DNA from: Bacteroidetes bacterium UBA1947
GTDB taxonomy: Bacteria > Bacteroidota > Bacteroidia > Chitinophagales > Chitinophagaceae
Assembly (NCBI GenBank): GCA_002336915.1
Contig: DDET01000010.1
Coordinates: forward strand, 13,271 to 77,270
DNA length: 64,000 nucleotides
Direction of reading: 5' to 3'
Positions within the stretch are counted from its first letter, which is position 1. Every line of letters starts with the position of its first letter. Below, in pieces: positions 24,949 through 33,760 of this stretch. The position numbers and the translations under genes were made by a program. Below the pieces are notes generated by a model that was not told the origin of the DNA, searched no databases, and worked only from the letters and a program-made list of their open reading frames with translations.

Positions 24949-25158
24949 ATGACAATGAATCTTGACATTGTAAAAAATGTATACGCCAAAACATCTTCTA
25001 ACACCCGCTGGGAAGATTTCATCCATCAACTGGAAAAAGGCCTGTCTTTAATAGAGCATGCAGAAGACCTGCATAAGCGTCCGCTGGACGAAATGAGGGC
25101 TGCAAACATAGCGCTTACTTACAACCGTGAGCTGATGTTGTACAGCCTGATGAGCTAA
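24949..25158 (+). CDS. Small cytosolic helical protein of unknown function
   Basis: The 69-residue product is soluble and helical (TRWEDFIHQLEKGLSLIEHAEDL and LDEMRAANIALTYNRELMLYSLM), without signal peptide. A promoter-like TAAATTTG and a purine-rich stretch (AGGAAAAAGA) precede it. No family is recognised; its coding character and upstream signals support a real gene. Confidence 0.6.
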   Translation: MTMNLDIVKNVYAKTSSNTRWEDFIHQLEKGLSLIEHAEDLHKRPLDEMRAANIALTYNRELMLYSLMS

Positions 25159-25204
25159 TTCATTCACATTATAATATCGCCGCGACATATGCGTTAATGT
25201 GTTG

Positions 25205-25894
25205 ATGCGCAGGTATTTCCTTTGCTTTTTATTTTTGATATGTACTATTGCTGCCAGTGCGCAGGATGATGAGGACCATAGTGAAAGGCCACTAAGAGAC
25301 GCTCTACCACTCAATGCAAACGATAATCCTTTTATAGGTGGTGTGCTTTTAGGCGGCAATATATCAAGTATCATCAATGATTATTACCCTCGTTATTCAC
25401 GTGTAGGCGTTAATGCCGGCCTTACCGTTTATACCCGGATAAGGAACCGTACCTGGTTCAGTATAGAACTACTCTACTCTCAAAAAGGTTGTATTGGTGT
25501 ACGCGAAGTGGCCTCTTACGCAACCGGCAGCTTTTTTGAAAAATATCATCTTCGGCTCGACTACGTCGAAATGCCTATACTGCTGCATGCATTTGTGAAG
25601 CCTTTGTATCATATTACCATCGGCGCCAGCTATTCTTACCTGCTGTCTGAAAAAGAAACATTATTCAGCGACCAGCCTTATGTGATCGATCCGCTCAAAT
25701 ATTATTCACGCAAAATGGGAGTTGATTATATACTGGGTGGCGGCCTGCACCTGGGTAAGAAGATATACCTGAATATCCGCTACCAAAGATCATTATTGCC
25801 GGTGCGTGACCTCGCTCATGTATACCCGATAGTGGGCTATGGTAATTTTTATAATAGCTGCATTGCTATGCAGCTGATGTATATGGTGCGGTAG
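25205..25894 (+). CDS. Outer-membrane beta-barrel protein, PorT-like
   Basis: The 229-residue product has a signal peptide (MRRYFLCFLFLICTIAASAQ) and alternating amphipathic strands such as GGVLLGGNISSI, RVGVNAGLTVYTRI, YVEMPILLHAFV and ITIGASYSYLLS, typical of the PorT/outer-membrane-protein beta-barrel family of Bacteroidota. The strand LRLDYVEMPILLHAFV is a family hallmark. It should form a small barrel in the outer membrane. An upstream in-frame GTG at 25199 is possible, but ATG at 25205 gives a better signal peptide. Confidence 0.78.
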   Translation: MRRYFLCFLFLICTIAASAQDDEDHSERPLRDALPLNANDNPFIGGVLLGGNISSIINDYYPRYSRVGVNAGLTVYTRIRNRTWFSIELLYSQKGCIGVREVASYATGSFFEKYHLRLDYVEMPILLHAFVKPLYHITIGASYSYLLSEKETLFSDQPYVIDPLKYYSRKMGVDYILGGGLHLGKKIYLNIRYQRSLLPVRDLAHVYPIVGYGNFYNSCIAMQLMYMVR

Positions 25895-25899
25895 GTATG

Positions 25900-26196
25900 C
25901 TACTTCATCATTGCAGTGACCTTTATAAAATGAAATGGGCCGCAGCTGTCTGTAAGCACATAGCTCAGGTACACACTTTGCGGAAACACCGCAGAATCGA
26001 TATAACTGTTTGCCGGGAAATTAAAGAAGCGATAGCTGCTATCCTGGTTGTCCAGCCGCAGCACATAGCCACCACAACATGCACACTTGCGATAGTCGTA
26101 GCCGGTGATAGTGCCATGCACCATACCATTATTATTATTTTTCCTGCAGGCAATTATTGTAGATGCCAATAAAGAAAGTATTACCAGTTTTTTCAT
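25900..26196 (-). CDS. Small cysteine-containing lipoprotein
   Basis: The 98-residue product has a lipoprotein signal with lipobox TIIAC (Cys17) followed by an Asn-rich spacer. The mature part carries a CACCGG cluster (38-43) and a later single Cys, and is predicted beta-rich. Unknown family; the cluster could bind a metal or form disulfides. It is convergent with the barrel gene, with only 5 bp between the stops. Confidence 0.65.
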   Translation of the reverse strand: MKKLVILSLLASTIIACRKNNNNGMVHGTITGYDYRKCACCGGYVLRLDNQDSSYRFFNFPANSYIDSAVFPQSVYLSYVLTDSCGPFHFIKVTAMMK

Positions 26197-26287
26197 AAGG
26201 GGTATTTACATAAAAGTACCCAATATGATATGATACCTCTACCCCGTTACGGGGGAGAGAGCGAAAAAACGTGTAATATTTATGTCA

Positions 26288-26557
26288 TTATTTAGGCGAC
26301 AAAGCCGAGATCACTTCGGCTGCTTTGTCACCAATGCTTTTGAGTATCTCGCCCTGGTTGGTTATGATGCCACCCTGGTTGGCCACTATCTTCGATTGGT
26401 TATTGATGATACCTGTTTGATTGTCGGTTATGGCAGATTGGGTACCTAATATACCTGCCTGGTTTTGTACAATGGTTATTTGGTTCTTTTCGATGCGGTT
26501 TATATCTGCCTGCAGTGTGTCAAGTTTGCTGAGTATATCTTTGAGTAGTTGTTCCAT
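26288..26557 (-). CDS. Coiled-coil protein with heptad NQ repeats
   Basis: The 89-residue product is a single long coiled coil. From residue 28 it consists of consecutive seven-residue units of the form I-x-x-N-Q-x-x (ITIVQNQ, AGILGTQ, SAITDNQ, TGIINNQ, SKIVANQ, GGIITNQ, GEILKSI), so Ile and Gln alternate at the core positions. No signal peptide or membrane helix. The N-terminal part (LLKDILSKLDTLQADINRIEKNQ) is a classical coiled coil. Function unknown; oligomeric scaffold or small phasin-like protein are options. Confidence 0.65.
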   Translation of the reverse strand: MEQLLKDILSKLDTLQADINRIEKNQITIVQNQAGILGTQSAITDNQTGIINNQSKIVANQGGIITNQGEILKSIGDKAAEVISALSPK

Positions 26558-26667
26558 AGTAGCATTATTAATTTAATGCTCAAATATAATGAATCAGCTT
26601 GATGCTTATAGTTTCACTATTGGATAAAAAAAAGTATTTTTAAATACACATCTATATCCCTTCGCAA

Positions 26668-27168
26668 ATGCTCCGCAAAAAGATACAAAGGCTAAACTGG
26701 TTCTTCCTGAAAAGGAATATAGTGAGCCAGCTGCTGCTGCTAACGCTGGCATCATTTGTCCTCAAGATAGTGATCATACCCATAGAACTGCTCATTGCAA
26801 AAATGGAGCACGTAACTGAAAAGCCCCCTCACGGAGCAGACATATTACCCTATGCACTTATTGTTGCCCCACTAATAGAAACATTGGTTTTCCAGTTGGG
26901 GGTATTTATACTGTTCAAAAAAGTGTTCAATTGGGGAGCAAATAAGAACGGCTATATCATATTGATATCCGCATTGCTCTTCGGTCTCTCGCATAGTTAC
27001 AGCATCCGTTACGAGTTCTTTGCTTTCCTTATGGGCATCGTATTGGCCTATGCTTATTACCTGTATCATAAAGATGCCGGCAAAGCATTCTTTCGCGTTA
27101 CCTTATTGCATGCTATGCATAACGGAATTGCTTCTGCGATGGTATTGCTTTTCCCTTCCTTAAAATAG
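26668..27168 (+). CDS. CPBP-family intramembrane metalloprotease-like protein
   Basis: The 166-residue protein has about five membrane helices and the order of CPBP (Abi/Rce1) motifs: PLIETLVFQ (about 70-78, the EExxxR box with the second Glu replaced by Thr and Arg by Gln), LLFGLSHS (about 104-111) and HAMHNG (about 149-154). CPBP proteins are intramembrane glutamic proteases involved in prenyl-protein processing, bacteriocin immunity or stress. With the altered first box, activity is doubtful. The neighbours give no hint. Confidence 0.75.
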   Translation: MLRKKIQRLNWFFLKRNIVSQLLLLTLASFVLKIVIIPIELLIAKMEHVTEKPPHGADILPYALIVAPLIETLVFQLGVFILFKKVFNWGANKNGYIILISALLFGLSHSYSIRYEFFAFLMGIVLAYAYYLYHKDAGKAFFRVTLLHAMHNGIASAMVLLFPSLK

Positions 27169-27169
27169 G

Positions 27170-27595
27170 CTAAGGTGCAGGTACTGAAAAAGTGCCTTGC
27201 TCTACCTGTGTTGAATCTGTGCAGGTAAAATTAAAGGTACCTGTGATATTTGGTGAGGTTGAAGTTAACGTTACATTCCCACTGCAGGCCATCGCGAAGT
27301 TGATAGCCTTGTTCTCATAACTGGCGCGGAATGAATTGGCACCGGTATCAATAGTGAATGTACCTGTGGTATAATTCTTCGGCAGGTAGATGGCGATATT
27401 TGCGCCATTGCCTTTGTATGTTCCCTCAATGGTCACGCCTTCTGTGGTACGCGTGGCAAGGCATTCATCGGCTGTCCATGGGGCACCTGCGGCATTGGTG
27501 GCATGCATGTATGCCTGGTTGTTGTGCTTATTGCAGGAGAATGAACAGGTAATAATGGTAAGGAGTAATGCAATCAAAGAGGATATCTTGCGCAT
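27170..27595 (-). CDS. DUF6252-like lipoprotein
   Basis: The 141-residue product has a lipoprotein signal (lipobox SFSC, Cys21) and a beta-rich domain starting MHATNAAGAPWTADEC and ending in GTFNFTCTDSTQVEQGTFSV. The opening Trp motif and closing strands resemble the DUF6252 family of Bacteroidota surface lipoproteins with unknown function. It is tail-to-tail with the CPBP gene, whose stop codon is one base away. Confidence 0.65.
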   Translation of the reverse strand: MRKISSLIALLLTIITCSFSCNKHNNQAYMHATNAAGAPWTADECLATRTTEGVTIEGTYKGNGANIAIYLPKNYTTGTFTIDTGANSFRASYENKAINFAMACSGNVTLTSTSPNITGTFNFTCTDSTQVEQGTFSVPAP

Positions 27596-27656
27596 AAGGT
27601 GGTCTTTTTAAAGGGGATTAAAGATTAACTTATTGCAAATGTTATGCCATTTTTCT

Positions 27657-28247
27657 TTACCTGTACCTTAGCCCGATCGTGAGGGGGAAGGTAAAAGTGC
27701 TGATGGTTGACCGGTAACCGGGGTAAGCGGCTAAACCGCTGGTGACATGCCGCATAGCAAGCCTTATTGATAAACCCAGGTGCTTTCCGTCAGTGAATAC
27801 ATAACCGGCCTGTACCCCATACACCAGGCCATTTTCTACTTGGTTAAGGCCGAGGCCCAGCGCTGCCCCGGCAAAGAAAGCTTTATGCTTCCACGGTTTT
27901 ATATTGAACTCAGCAAGGGGAGCGATCTCCCGGTTGATAATTGTTACGTCGTAGCTCTGGTATGTGCTACCGTTAAGTGTACGGGATGGAATATTGCCTT
28001 TAAGACGCCACAGCATATCAACAGACAAGCCCGCCTGGAATGTACTGTCTATATTATATAGCAGATGTGCCGAAGCCGTATAACTAAAAACGCCACCGTT
28101 TGGAGGTATTCTACTATAAAAACCTGAGATATTATAGTTGCTTGTAGTAAATACGCCGGCTGATACGCCAAACTCCAGGCTGCGCGCGAAAGATGAAGCT
28201 GATATGGTAGCTAATACCAGCGATAGTATTATAGATAGCCTTTTCAT
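27657..28247 (-). CDS. Outer-membrane beta-barrel protein
   Basis: Starting at the ATG at 28247 the product has 196 residues with a signal peptide (MKRLSIILSLVLATISASSFA). The rest alternates strands such as FGVSAGVFTTSN, YTASAHLLYNI, FQAGLSVDMLWRL, FFAGAALGLGL and LSIRLAMRHVTS, and ends with TFPLTIGLRYR, a C-terminal aromatic/arginine beta-signal-like end. An 8-10-stranded outer-membrane barrel is likely. Function unknown. Confidence 0.7.
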   Translation of the reverse strand: MKRLSIILSLVLATISASSFARSLEFGVSAGVFTTSNYNISGFYSRIPPNGGVFSYTASAHLLYNIDSTFQAGLSVDMLWRLKGNIPSRTLNGSTYQSYDVTIINREIAPLAEFNIKPWKHKAFFAGAALGLGLNQVENGLVYGVQAGYVFTDGKHLGLSIRLAMRHVTSGLAAYPGYRSTISTFTFPLTIGLRYR

Positions 28248-28331
28248 AGGTAATTTATGTGAGGGCAAATGTAAAAAAACCCCCCTTTTGGATCATATAT
28301 TGTTTATTAAATTGCAGCATAAATTAGATGT

Positions 28332-28520
28332 ATGAAAATGCTAAATAGGAAAAACATAATTGCTAAACTGCCCGAAATATTGCTGAGCGCAGTGGTATCG
28401 GGTTTAGCAGGAGTAGTAATATATTGGTGGCGAGGCAACTCGAATGCTCCGTATATCTGTTTTGCTGCAGGTGCTACGTATGCCTTGCTAAGGCCACAGC
28501 GCAGGAAGGAAATGAAATAA
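28332..28520 (+). CDS. Small membrane protein, one or two helices
   Basis: The 62-residue frame has a hydrophobic helix (PEILLSAVVSGLAGVVIYWW, about 14-33) and a second weaker one before a basic tail (RPQRRKEMK). No family is recognised. It is convergent with a similar-sized membrane protein gene one base away. Confidence 0.45.
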   Translation: MKMLNRKNIIAKLPEILLSAVVSGLAGVVIYWWRGNSNAPYICFAAGATYALLRPQRRKEMK

Positions 28521-28521
28521 G

Positions 28522-28707
28522 CTACTCCTTATCTTTAAAGAAAATAAAGTAAATACTAACGCCGATAAACAAGAGCGCCATGTATAGTGGCGAGATAGGG
28601 TGCTTTGATGGGATATGCCTGCTAATGCGCATCAACTCAGATATCATGACCAGCAGGCCACCTGACAGCATAATGATGCCTATGGTAATATTAATGTTGC
28701 GCTTCAC
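28522..28707 (-). CDS. Small two-helix membrane protein
   Basis: The 61-residue frame starts with GTG and has two hydrophobic helices (about 5-24 and 39-57) and a charged end (FKDKE). No family is recognised. Its size, composition and tail-to-tail packing with 28332-28520 make a real gene likely but not certain. Confidence 0.45.
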   Translation of the reverse strand: MKRNINITIGIIMLSGGLLVMISELMRISRHIPSKHPISPLYMALLFIGVSIYFIFFKDKE

Positions 28708-28794
28708 TTTAGGCTAATTTACGAAAATAGATAAGAAAAAATTTAACTTTTATTGTTGTACCAATAGTTATCTTTATAGGGTAAAAAATATGCT

Positions 28795-29121
28795 ATGAAA
28801 AAGCTGTTCCTATATTTGTTGCCTGCATGTTTTTTTGCTACTACAGGATTTGCGCAGCATGATGTTAATAATATCAACCTGATAAAGGAAGATCCTGAAG
28901 GTATTATTGATCATACTCCTCTGCCGCGACTCGATAAGGTGGACGATATGGAATCTCAATACATACTACTTGATAATACATCCGGCTATTATAGCCCTAA
29001 AGAGTGGAAAGAAATGCCACGTAGGATCGACTTTTTTCAAAATGAAAAGGCCCTTGACAATACGCCGTACCTGCCTAAACGCAAATATGATCCCTGGCAA
29101 AAAAAGTGGTTAAAGAGTTAG
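28795..29121 (+). CDS. Secreted hypothetical protein
   Basis: The 108-residue product has a signal peptide (MKKLFLYLLPACFFATTGFAQ). The mature 87 residues are polar and rich in Asp, Pro and Tyr (DHTPLPRLDKVDDMES, YYSPKEWKEMP, YDPWQKKWLKS), with no repeat or known domain. Probably periplasmic. An upstream AT-rich leader precedes the ATG. Confidence 0.65.
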   Translation: MKKLFLYLLPACFFATTGFAQHDVNNINLIKEDPEGIIDHTPLPRLDKVDDMESQYILLDNTSGYYSPKEWKEMPRRIDFFQNEKALDNTPYLPKRKYDPWQKKWLKS

Positions 29122-29224
29122 TAACTGAAGCTGGTTTTATCAAAAAAGAAATAAAAAATTCATTTCTGGATACCGGGATATGATTTCCAGTTTATACTTT
29201 TATAGCCTAACTATAAATCTATAA

Positions 29225-29611
29225 ATGAAAAAACTTATCTTTTCCCTGGCGCTATGCGCGCCCCTGATCTGCCGGTCACAAACCAACGAAGCAATACAAC
29301 TGCAGTTAGATACAATTAAGCACCAAATGAAAATGAGCGGCAAACAACTGGTGCGTTATGAACGCCAAATGCTCGTGGGAATAGGCATGGAAGTTGGCGG
29401 TACTGCGTTGACCTATATTGGCCTGGATATTAACGCCAGTGAAGGCGATGCCTCTGCTACCCCGCTCATAGTTGCAGGTGTTGTTATAGACCTGGCCGGA
29501 CTTTTCCTAAGCATTGCGTCACACCATCATATTGGCCTGGCGGGCATGTATCTACGAAACAATGCGCTTACTTACGACCTGCCAATTAAGAAAAGAAGGG
29601 TACAGCCGTAA
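29225..29611 (+). CDS. Membrane-associated hypothetical protein with signal peptide
   Basis: The 128-residue product has a signal peptide (MKKLIFSLALCAPLICRSQ), a basic helical stretch (IKHQMKMSGKQLVRYERQ) and two hydrophobic helices (about 50-66 and 79-98) followed by HHHIGLAGMYLR. This pattern recurs in small Bacteroidota envelope proteins of unknown role. It is followed by the structured RNA candidate at 29653. Confidence 0.6.
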   Translation: MKKLIFSLALCAPLICRSQTNEAIQLQLDTIKHQMKMSGKQLVRYERQMLVGIGMEVGGTALTYIGLDINASEGDASATPLIVAGVVIDLAGLFLSIASHHHIGLAGMYLRNNALTYDLPIKKRRVQP

Positions 29612-29652
29612 ATACAGGTTGAAGTGGCACAATTTTTTTTAACGCTATTATT

Positions 29653-29782
29653 ACCGGCCTTGGGGATGTCAAGTATGCACAAGGGGCAGCAAGAATGCGG
29701 ATCATATTTTCATACTTTCTGACCGCAACCAACGAATAGGTAGGCGAGCTTGTAGCCTTTTTCTTTGAGGCCGGTTTTTTTA
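29653..29782 (+). ncRNA. Candidate structured small RNA with terminator
   Basis: In the 172-bp gap between two convergent genes, ACCGGCCT (29653-29660) pairs perfectly with AGGCCGGT (29768-29775), and the 3' arm runs into a seven-T tract. Inside, GCGGATCA (29697-29704) can pair with TGACCGC (29720-29726, one bulge). The loop of that hairpin contains CATACTT (29711-29717), complementary to AAGTATG (29671-29677), which would form a pseudoknot. A further AGGC/GCCT pair lies near 29742-29758. No frame is coding. A 6S-like or riboswitch-type RNA is possible; I recognise no named family. Confidence 0.4.
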
Positions 29783-29783
29783 T

Positions 29784-31643
29784 TCACTCACTTTGCTGCA
29801 GCTGCACCATTCTTCTATAGATACCATTTTCTATATCCACAAGTTCTTTATGCGTGCCTTCTTCCACCACTACACCTTCTTCCAGCACTACTATTTTATC
29901 GGCATTACGGATGGTAGACAGCCTGTGAGCTATAACAAAGGAAGTGCGGTTCATCATCAGGTTGTTCATCGCTGCCTGCACCAGTGCCTCGGATTCCGAA
30001 TCCAGCGAACTCGTAGCTTCATCCAATATCAGGATGGCCGGGTTTTTGAGAATAGCCCTTGCTATGGCCAGCCGCTGGCGCTGACCGCCTGACAGCTTAA
30101 TTCCCCGCTCACCCACTATTGTTTTATACCCTTCGGGGAATTTGGATATAAACTCATGCGCATTAGCTTTTTTGGCGGCCTCAATAACTTCAGCTTCTGT
30201 GGCGCCGGTTTTTCCGTACAGGATATTGTCATAAATAGAACCGCCGAAAAGATGCACATCCTGCGGCACAAGCGCCATTTGCATTCTTAACTGGGCCAGT
30301 GGTATGTCGCAAGCATCTTTATCGTCAAAAAGTAATTGGCCGGAGACGGGCTCATAGAACCTTAATAAGAGCGAGGTAAGTGTGCTTTTGCCCGCACCGC
30401 TGTGCCCTACTATGGCTATCTGCTGGCCCCGGGCAACCGTTATATTTATATTTTTCAACACTGCGATATCCTGCCTGCCGGGGTAGCTGAAACTGACATT
30501 GCGCAATGTAACCGCGCCTGACAATTTAAAACGTTCATTCAAAAGTTGTGGTCCAATTTCAACATTCTCAACATTCTCGGCCAGGATCTCCCTGATCCTA
30601 AGTGTGGATCCTACCATCTTCTGAAAATCGGCATAAGAATCGGCGGAAGTAGATATTGTATTGCCTATAATGGCCGTGTACAATACAAAGGCCGTAAGGT
30701 CGCCATAGGAGATTTCACGGTGATACATTAAGTATGAGCCATAAAGTACAACAGCCAGGATGGTAATAAATATCCCGGTAATAACGAAGGATAAGAACAG
30801 CGCCCGGGCTTGGCCCATTTTCACAGAAGCCTTGGTCGTTTTATCCATGTTATTGTTGAACCTGTTGGTCTCGAACCACTCGTTGCCAAAGGCTTTTACG
30901 TTGGCTATGCCCTGCAATGTCTCCTGTATCACCGTGGCGGTATCAGCCATGTTATCTTGTGTCCTTATTGAAAGGCCCCTTGTTCGCCGCCCCAACAGGG
31001 TACCAATAATGAAGATCACGGGTATTATAGCAAGCATAAGCAGGGTTAGCTCATATGATATGTAAAATATCATGCACATCGAAATAATGAAAGTGAGCGT
31101 GCCTCTGACCACAAAGGGCAATATATTGCTAAAGGAGACCTGGAACTGCTCAACATCCATATTTATCCTGCTGGACAATTCCCCCACCCTGCGCTGTGTG
31201 AAAAAATCCATCGGCATCATCACGATCCGTTTATAGATATCTTTCCTGATATCGGCGATCATATTATCCCGAACATTGGTAAATATGCGAATACGCGCGA
31301 ATATGGCTACCATCTGTATTAAAAGGATGACAAGCATAATGTAGGTAAGCCCCGTGGGACTATACCATGAGTACTTATAGCCATGAAAGTGATAGGCAGA
31401 GAATGGTGAATAAAACTGACCGGTAGCACCGGCTTTTTTAGCCACTGCATCTATAAGCTTCTTTAAAAGAAAAGGGAATGACATAGTGGTGGCGCTCATC
31501 ACAGCAAGCAATACCAGGGTAAGAATAAACTTATCCTTGTAGGGCCGTATATAGCTGAGTAAGCTAAGGGCTTGCTTAAGATTTTCTTTGGTAACGCCGG
31601 CCTTGAGGGGGGAAGCCTTAGACGCACTGCTATTTTCTGCCAT
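29784..31643 (-). CDS. MsbA-like ABC half-transporter, downstream paralogue
   Basis: The 619-residue protein has an N-terminal six-helix exporter domain (about 40-345) and a C-terminal ABC domain with Walker A GHSGAGKST, Q-loop LVPQDVHLFGG, signature LSGGQRQR, Walker B AILILDEATSS and the H-loop IAHRLSTI. It is an inner-membrane homo- or heterodimeric exporter of the MsbA type (lipid or multidrug). It is closely similar in its whole length to the gene just upstream (31768-33579), so the two probably arose by tandem duplication and may form a heterodimer. Both ATP sites look intact. Confidence 0.92.
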   Translation of the reverse strand: MAENSSASKASPLKAGVTKENLKQALSLLSYIRPYKDKFILTLVLLAVMSATTMSFPFLLKKLIDAVAKKAGATGQFYSPFSAYHFHGYKYSWYSPTGLTYIMLVILLIQMVAIFARIRIFTNVRDNMIADIRKDIYKRIVMMPMDFFTQRRVGELSSRINMDVEQFQVSFSNILPFVVRGTLTFIISMCMIFYISYELTLLMLAIIPVIFIIGTLLGRRTRGLSIRTQDNMADTATVIQETLQGIANVKAFGNEWFETNRFNNNMDKTTKASVKMGQARALFLSFVITGIFITILAVVLYGSYLMYHREISYGDLTAFVLYTAIIGNTISTSADSYADFQKMVGSTLRIREILAENVENVEIGPQLLNERFKLSGAVTLRNVSFSYPGRQDIAVLKNINITVARGQQIAIVGHSGAGKSTLTSLLLRFYEPVSGQLLFDDKDACDIPLAQLRMQMALVPQDVHLFGGSIYDNILYGKTGATEAEVIEAAKKANAHEFISKFPEGYKTIVGERGIKLSGGQRQRLAIARAILKNPAILILDEATSSLDSESEALVQAAMNNLMMNRTSFVIAHRLSTIRNADKIVVLEEGVVVEEGTHKELVDIENGIYRRMVQLQQSE

Positions 31644-31767
31644 GCTGATACAGGTAAATGGCTGTTAATATCATTAAATATAAGCTAAAATACCGTACCG
31701 TGCAATACCGGAAAACTTAAAAAAGCCTGTAGGGAACATTGAGGCCCAAAAACAAAGGACTGGTATG

Positions 31768-33579
31768 CTATTCGGTCAGTTGCATACGGCTCATGTTCCT
31801 GTACAGGCCCTCTTCTATCCGGAGTAACTCCTGGTGGGTGCCCGATTCTGTTACCATACCATCTTCCAGTACTATTATCTTATCCGCATTGCGGATGGTA
31901 GACAACCTATGTGCAATAACAAAAGAAGTGCGGCCTTTCATCAAATAATTCATAGCCTCCTGTACCAGTGCCTCCGATTCGGAATCAAGGGAACTTGTAG
32001 CTTCATCCAATATCAGGATAACAGGGTCTTTAAGTATAGCACGGGCTATGGCCACACGCTGGCGCTGCCCGCCTGATAGCTTTATACCACGCTCCCCTAC
32101 CACGGTCTTGTATCCTTCAGGGAACTTACTAATAAAATCATGAGCGTTTGCCTTCTTAGCGGCTTCCATTACTTCTTCCTCTGTTGCATCGGGCTTTCCG
32201 TATATAATGTTCTCGTAAATAGTGCCGCCAAAAAGATGCACGTCCTGCGGTACGAGGGCCATCTGCATCCTCAACTGTGCCATAGGTATGCTATGAGCTT
32301 CCCTGTCATCAAAAAGCAAGCTGCCGGAATCCGGTTCATAAAACCGCAACAACAGCGATGTAATAGTACTTTTTCCGGCACCACTTGGCCCCACGATAGC
32401 TATCTGCTGGCCTTTCCCGGCGTCTATACTTACATTTTTAAGCACCATTACATCTTTACGGCCGGGATAGCTAAAACTGATATTTTGAAGAGAGACCTTA
32501 CCCTTAAGTTTGTACCGCTCATCGGCAGCCTCGCTATCTACATTTACATCCTCTATTTTATCCATCAGCAATTCCCGCACACGCTGTGTGGCACCTATGC
32601 TTTTTTGCAATTGGTTGTAGAGATCGGCAAAACTGGCCAATGTGCTACCCAGGAAAGCGGTGTAGATGATAAATGCAGTAAGGGCCCCATAAGACAATAA
32701 GCCTTGCTGCATGAGATGTGTACTATACCAGATCAAAAAGATAAGCGTGCCAAAAATGCTAAAGATGAGCAGTGAATTGAACAGGGCCTGTTGTACCCCG
32801 CTCTTTAGAGCAAGCTTTACACTGTTGCTGATACTTGCAGTATACCTTTTTACTTCGTACCATTCATTGCTGAAGGCCTTTACATTGGTAATGCCCTGCA
32901 GGCTTTCCTGCACCACTATACCCGAATCGGCAAGCTGGTCCTGCGCCTCCCGGGATAATTTTTTAACCCGGCGGCCGAAAATGAAGGCAATAGCCGCTGT
33001 AAATGGTATCATGCATAGCATGAGCAATGTAAGCTTTGCCGAGATAAACAATATGAGGCAAATGCATATTAGAAAGGTCATAACAACCCGTATGGTCTGC
33101 GGCACTACTGATGTGATAGTATCCTGGATCTGTGCCACATCAACGCTAATGCGGCTGGACAGTTCGCCTACCCTGCGTTGAGTGAAGAATTCCATGGGCA
33201 TTCTTATCATGCGTTTATATATATCCTGCCTGATATCGGCTATCGACCGCTCGCCCACTTTGGTAAATAAATACGCCCGGAAAAAGGAAATAACCACTTG
33301 CAGTAAAAGCAGGCCAAGCATTATGGCCATTAACCAGGAAGCCGGGATATGGAACGTGGCATCGTCCGTATCATGTGCCTTATCGATCATTGACTTGAAC
33401 AACAAGGGAAATGATGTGGTAATGCCGCTAAGCACCGTGGTGAGCGCCAGGGCGGTAAAAAACTCTGCACGGTAGGGCTTTACATACCTGAATAAGGACA
33501 ATGCTTCACGTAAACCTTCTTTACTTAAGGATACTTTCGGGAGGTCTTGAGTTATATTCCTGTTATTTGGCCGTGCCAT
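31768..33579 (-). CDS. MsbA-like ABC half-transporter, upstream paralogue
   Basis: The 603-residue protein has the same layout as its neighbour: six membrane helices, then Walker A GPSGAGKST, LVPQDVHLFGG, LSGGQRQR, VILILDEATSS and IAHRLSTI. The ABC domains of the two paralogues differ only by conservative changes by eye. Its closeness to an LpxL-like acyltransferase gene on the other strand (33761) would suit a lipid A flippase role (MsbA), but multidrug export cannot be excluded. There are 124 bp between the paralogues, so the second may have its own promoter. Confidence 0.92.
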   Translation of the reverse strand: MARPNNRNITQDLPKVSLSKEGLREALSLFRYVKPYRAEFFTALALTTVLSGITTSFPLLFKSMIDKAHDTDDATFHIPASWLMAIMLGLLLLQVVISFFRAYLFTKVGERSIADIRQDIYKRMIRMPMEFFTQRRVGELSSRISVDVAQIQDTITSVVPQTIRVVMTFLICICLILFISAKLTLLMLCMIPFTAAIAFIFGRRVKKLSREAQDQLADSGIVVQESLQGITNVKAFSNEWYEVKRYTASISNSVKLALKSGVQQALFNSLLIFSIFGTLIFLIWYSTHLMQQGLLSYGALTAFIIYTAFLGSTLASFADLYNQLQKSIGATQRVRELLMDKIEDVNVDSEAADERYKLKGKVSLQNISFSYPGRKDVMVLKNVSIDAGKGQQIAIVGPSGAGKSTITSLLLRFYEPDSGSLLFDDREAHSIPMAQLRMQMALVPQDVHLFGGTIYENIIYGKPDATEEEVMEAAKKANAHDFISKFPEGYKTVVGERGIKLSGGQRQRVAIARAILKDPVILILDEATSSLDSESEALVQEAMNYLMKGRTSFVIAHRLSTIRNADKIIVLEDGMVTESGTHQELLRIEEGLYRNMSRMQLTE

Positions 33580-33760
33580 TTGTCCGAATTGTCCTTTTTT
33601 TCTAAATAATTAAGCAAAATAAGCCCCTTCCTGCTCAAAGCACAAATATAATTCGGTGAACGGCGGATATGGGCAGGTTAACATAAGCAGCCGATTTTTG
33701 GGAATTCAATAACTATAAAATAGCTATCTTTATCGCTCCTGAAAATAACATCGTTAGGCT

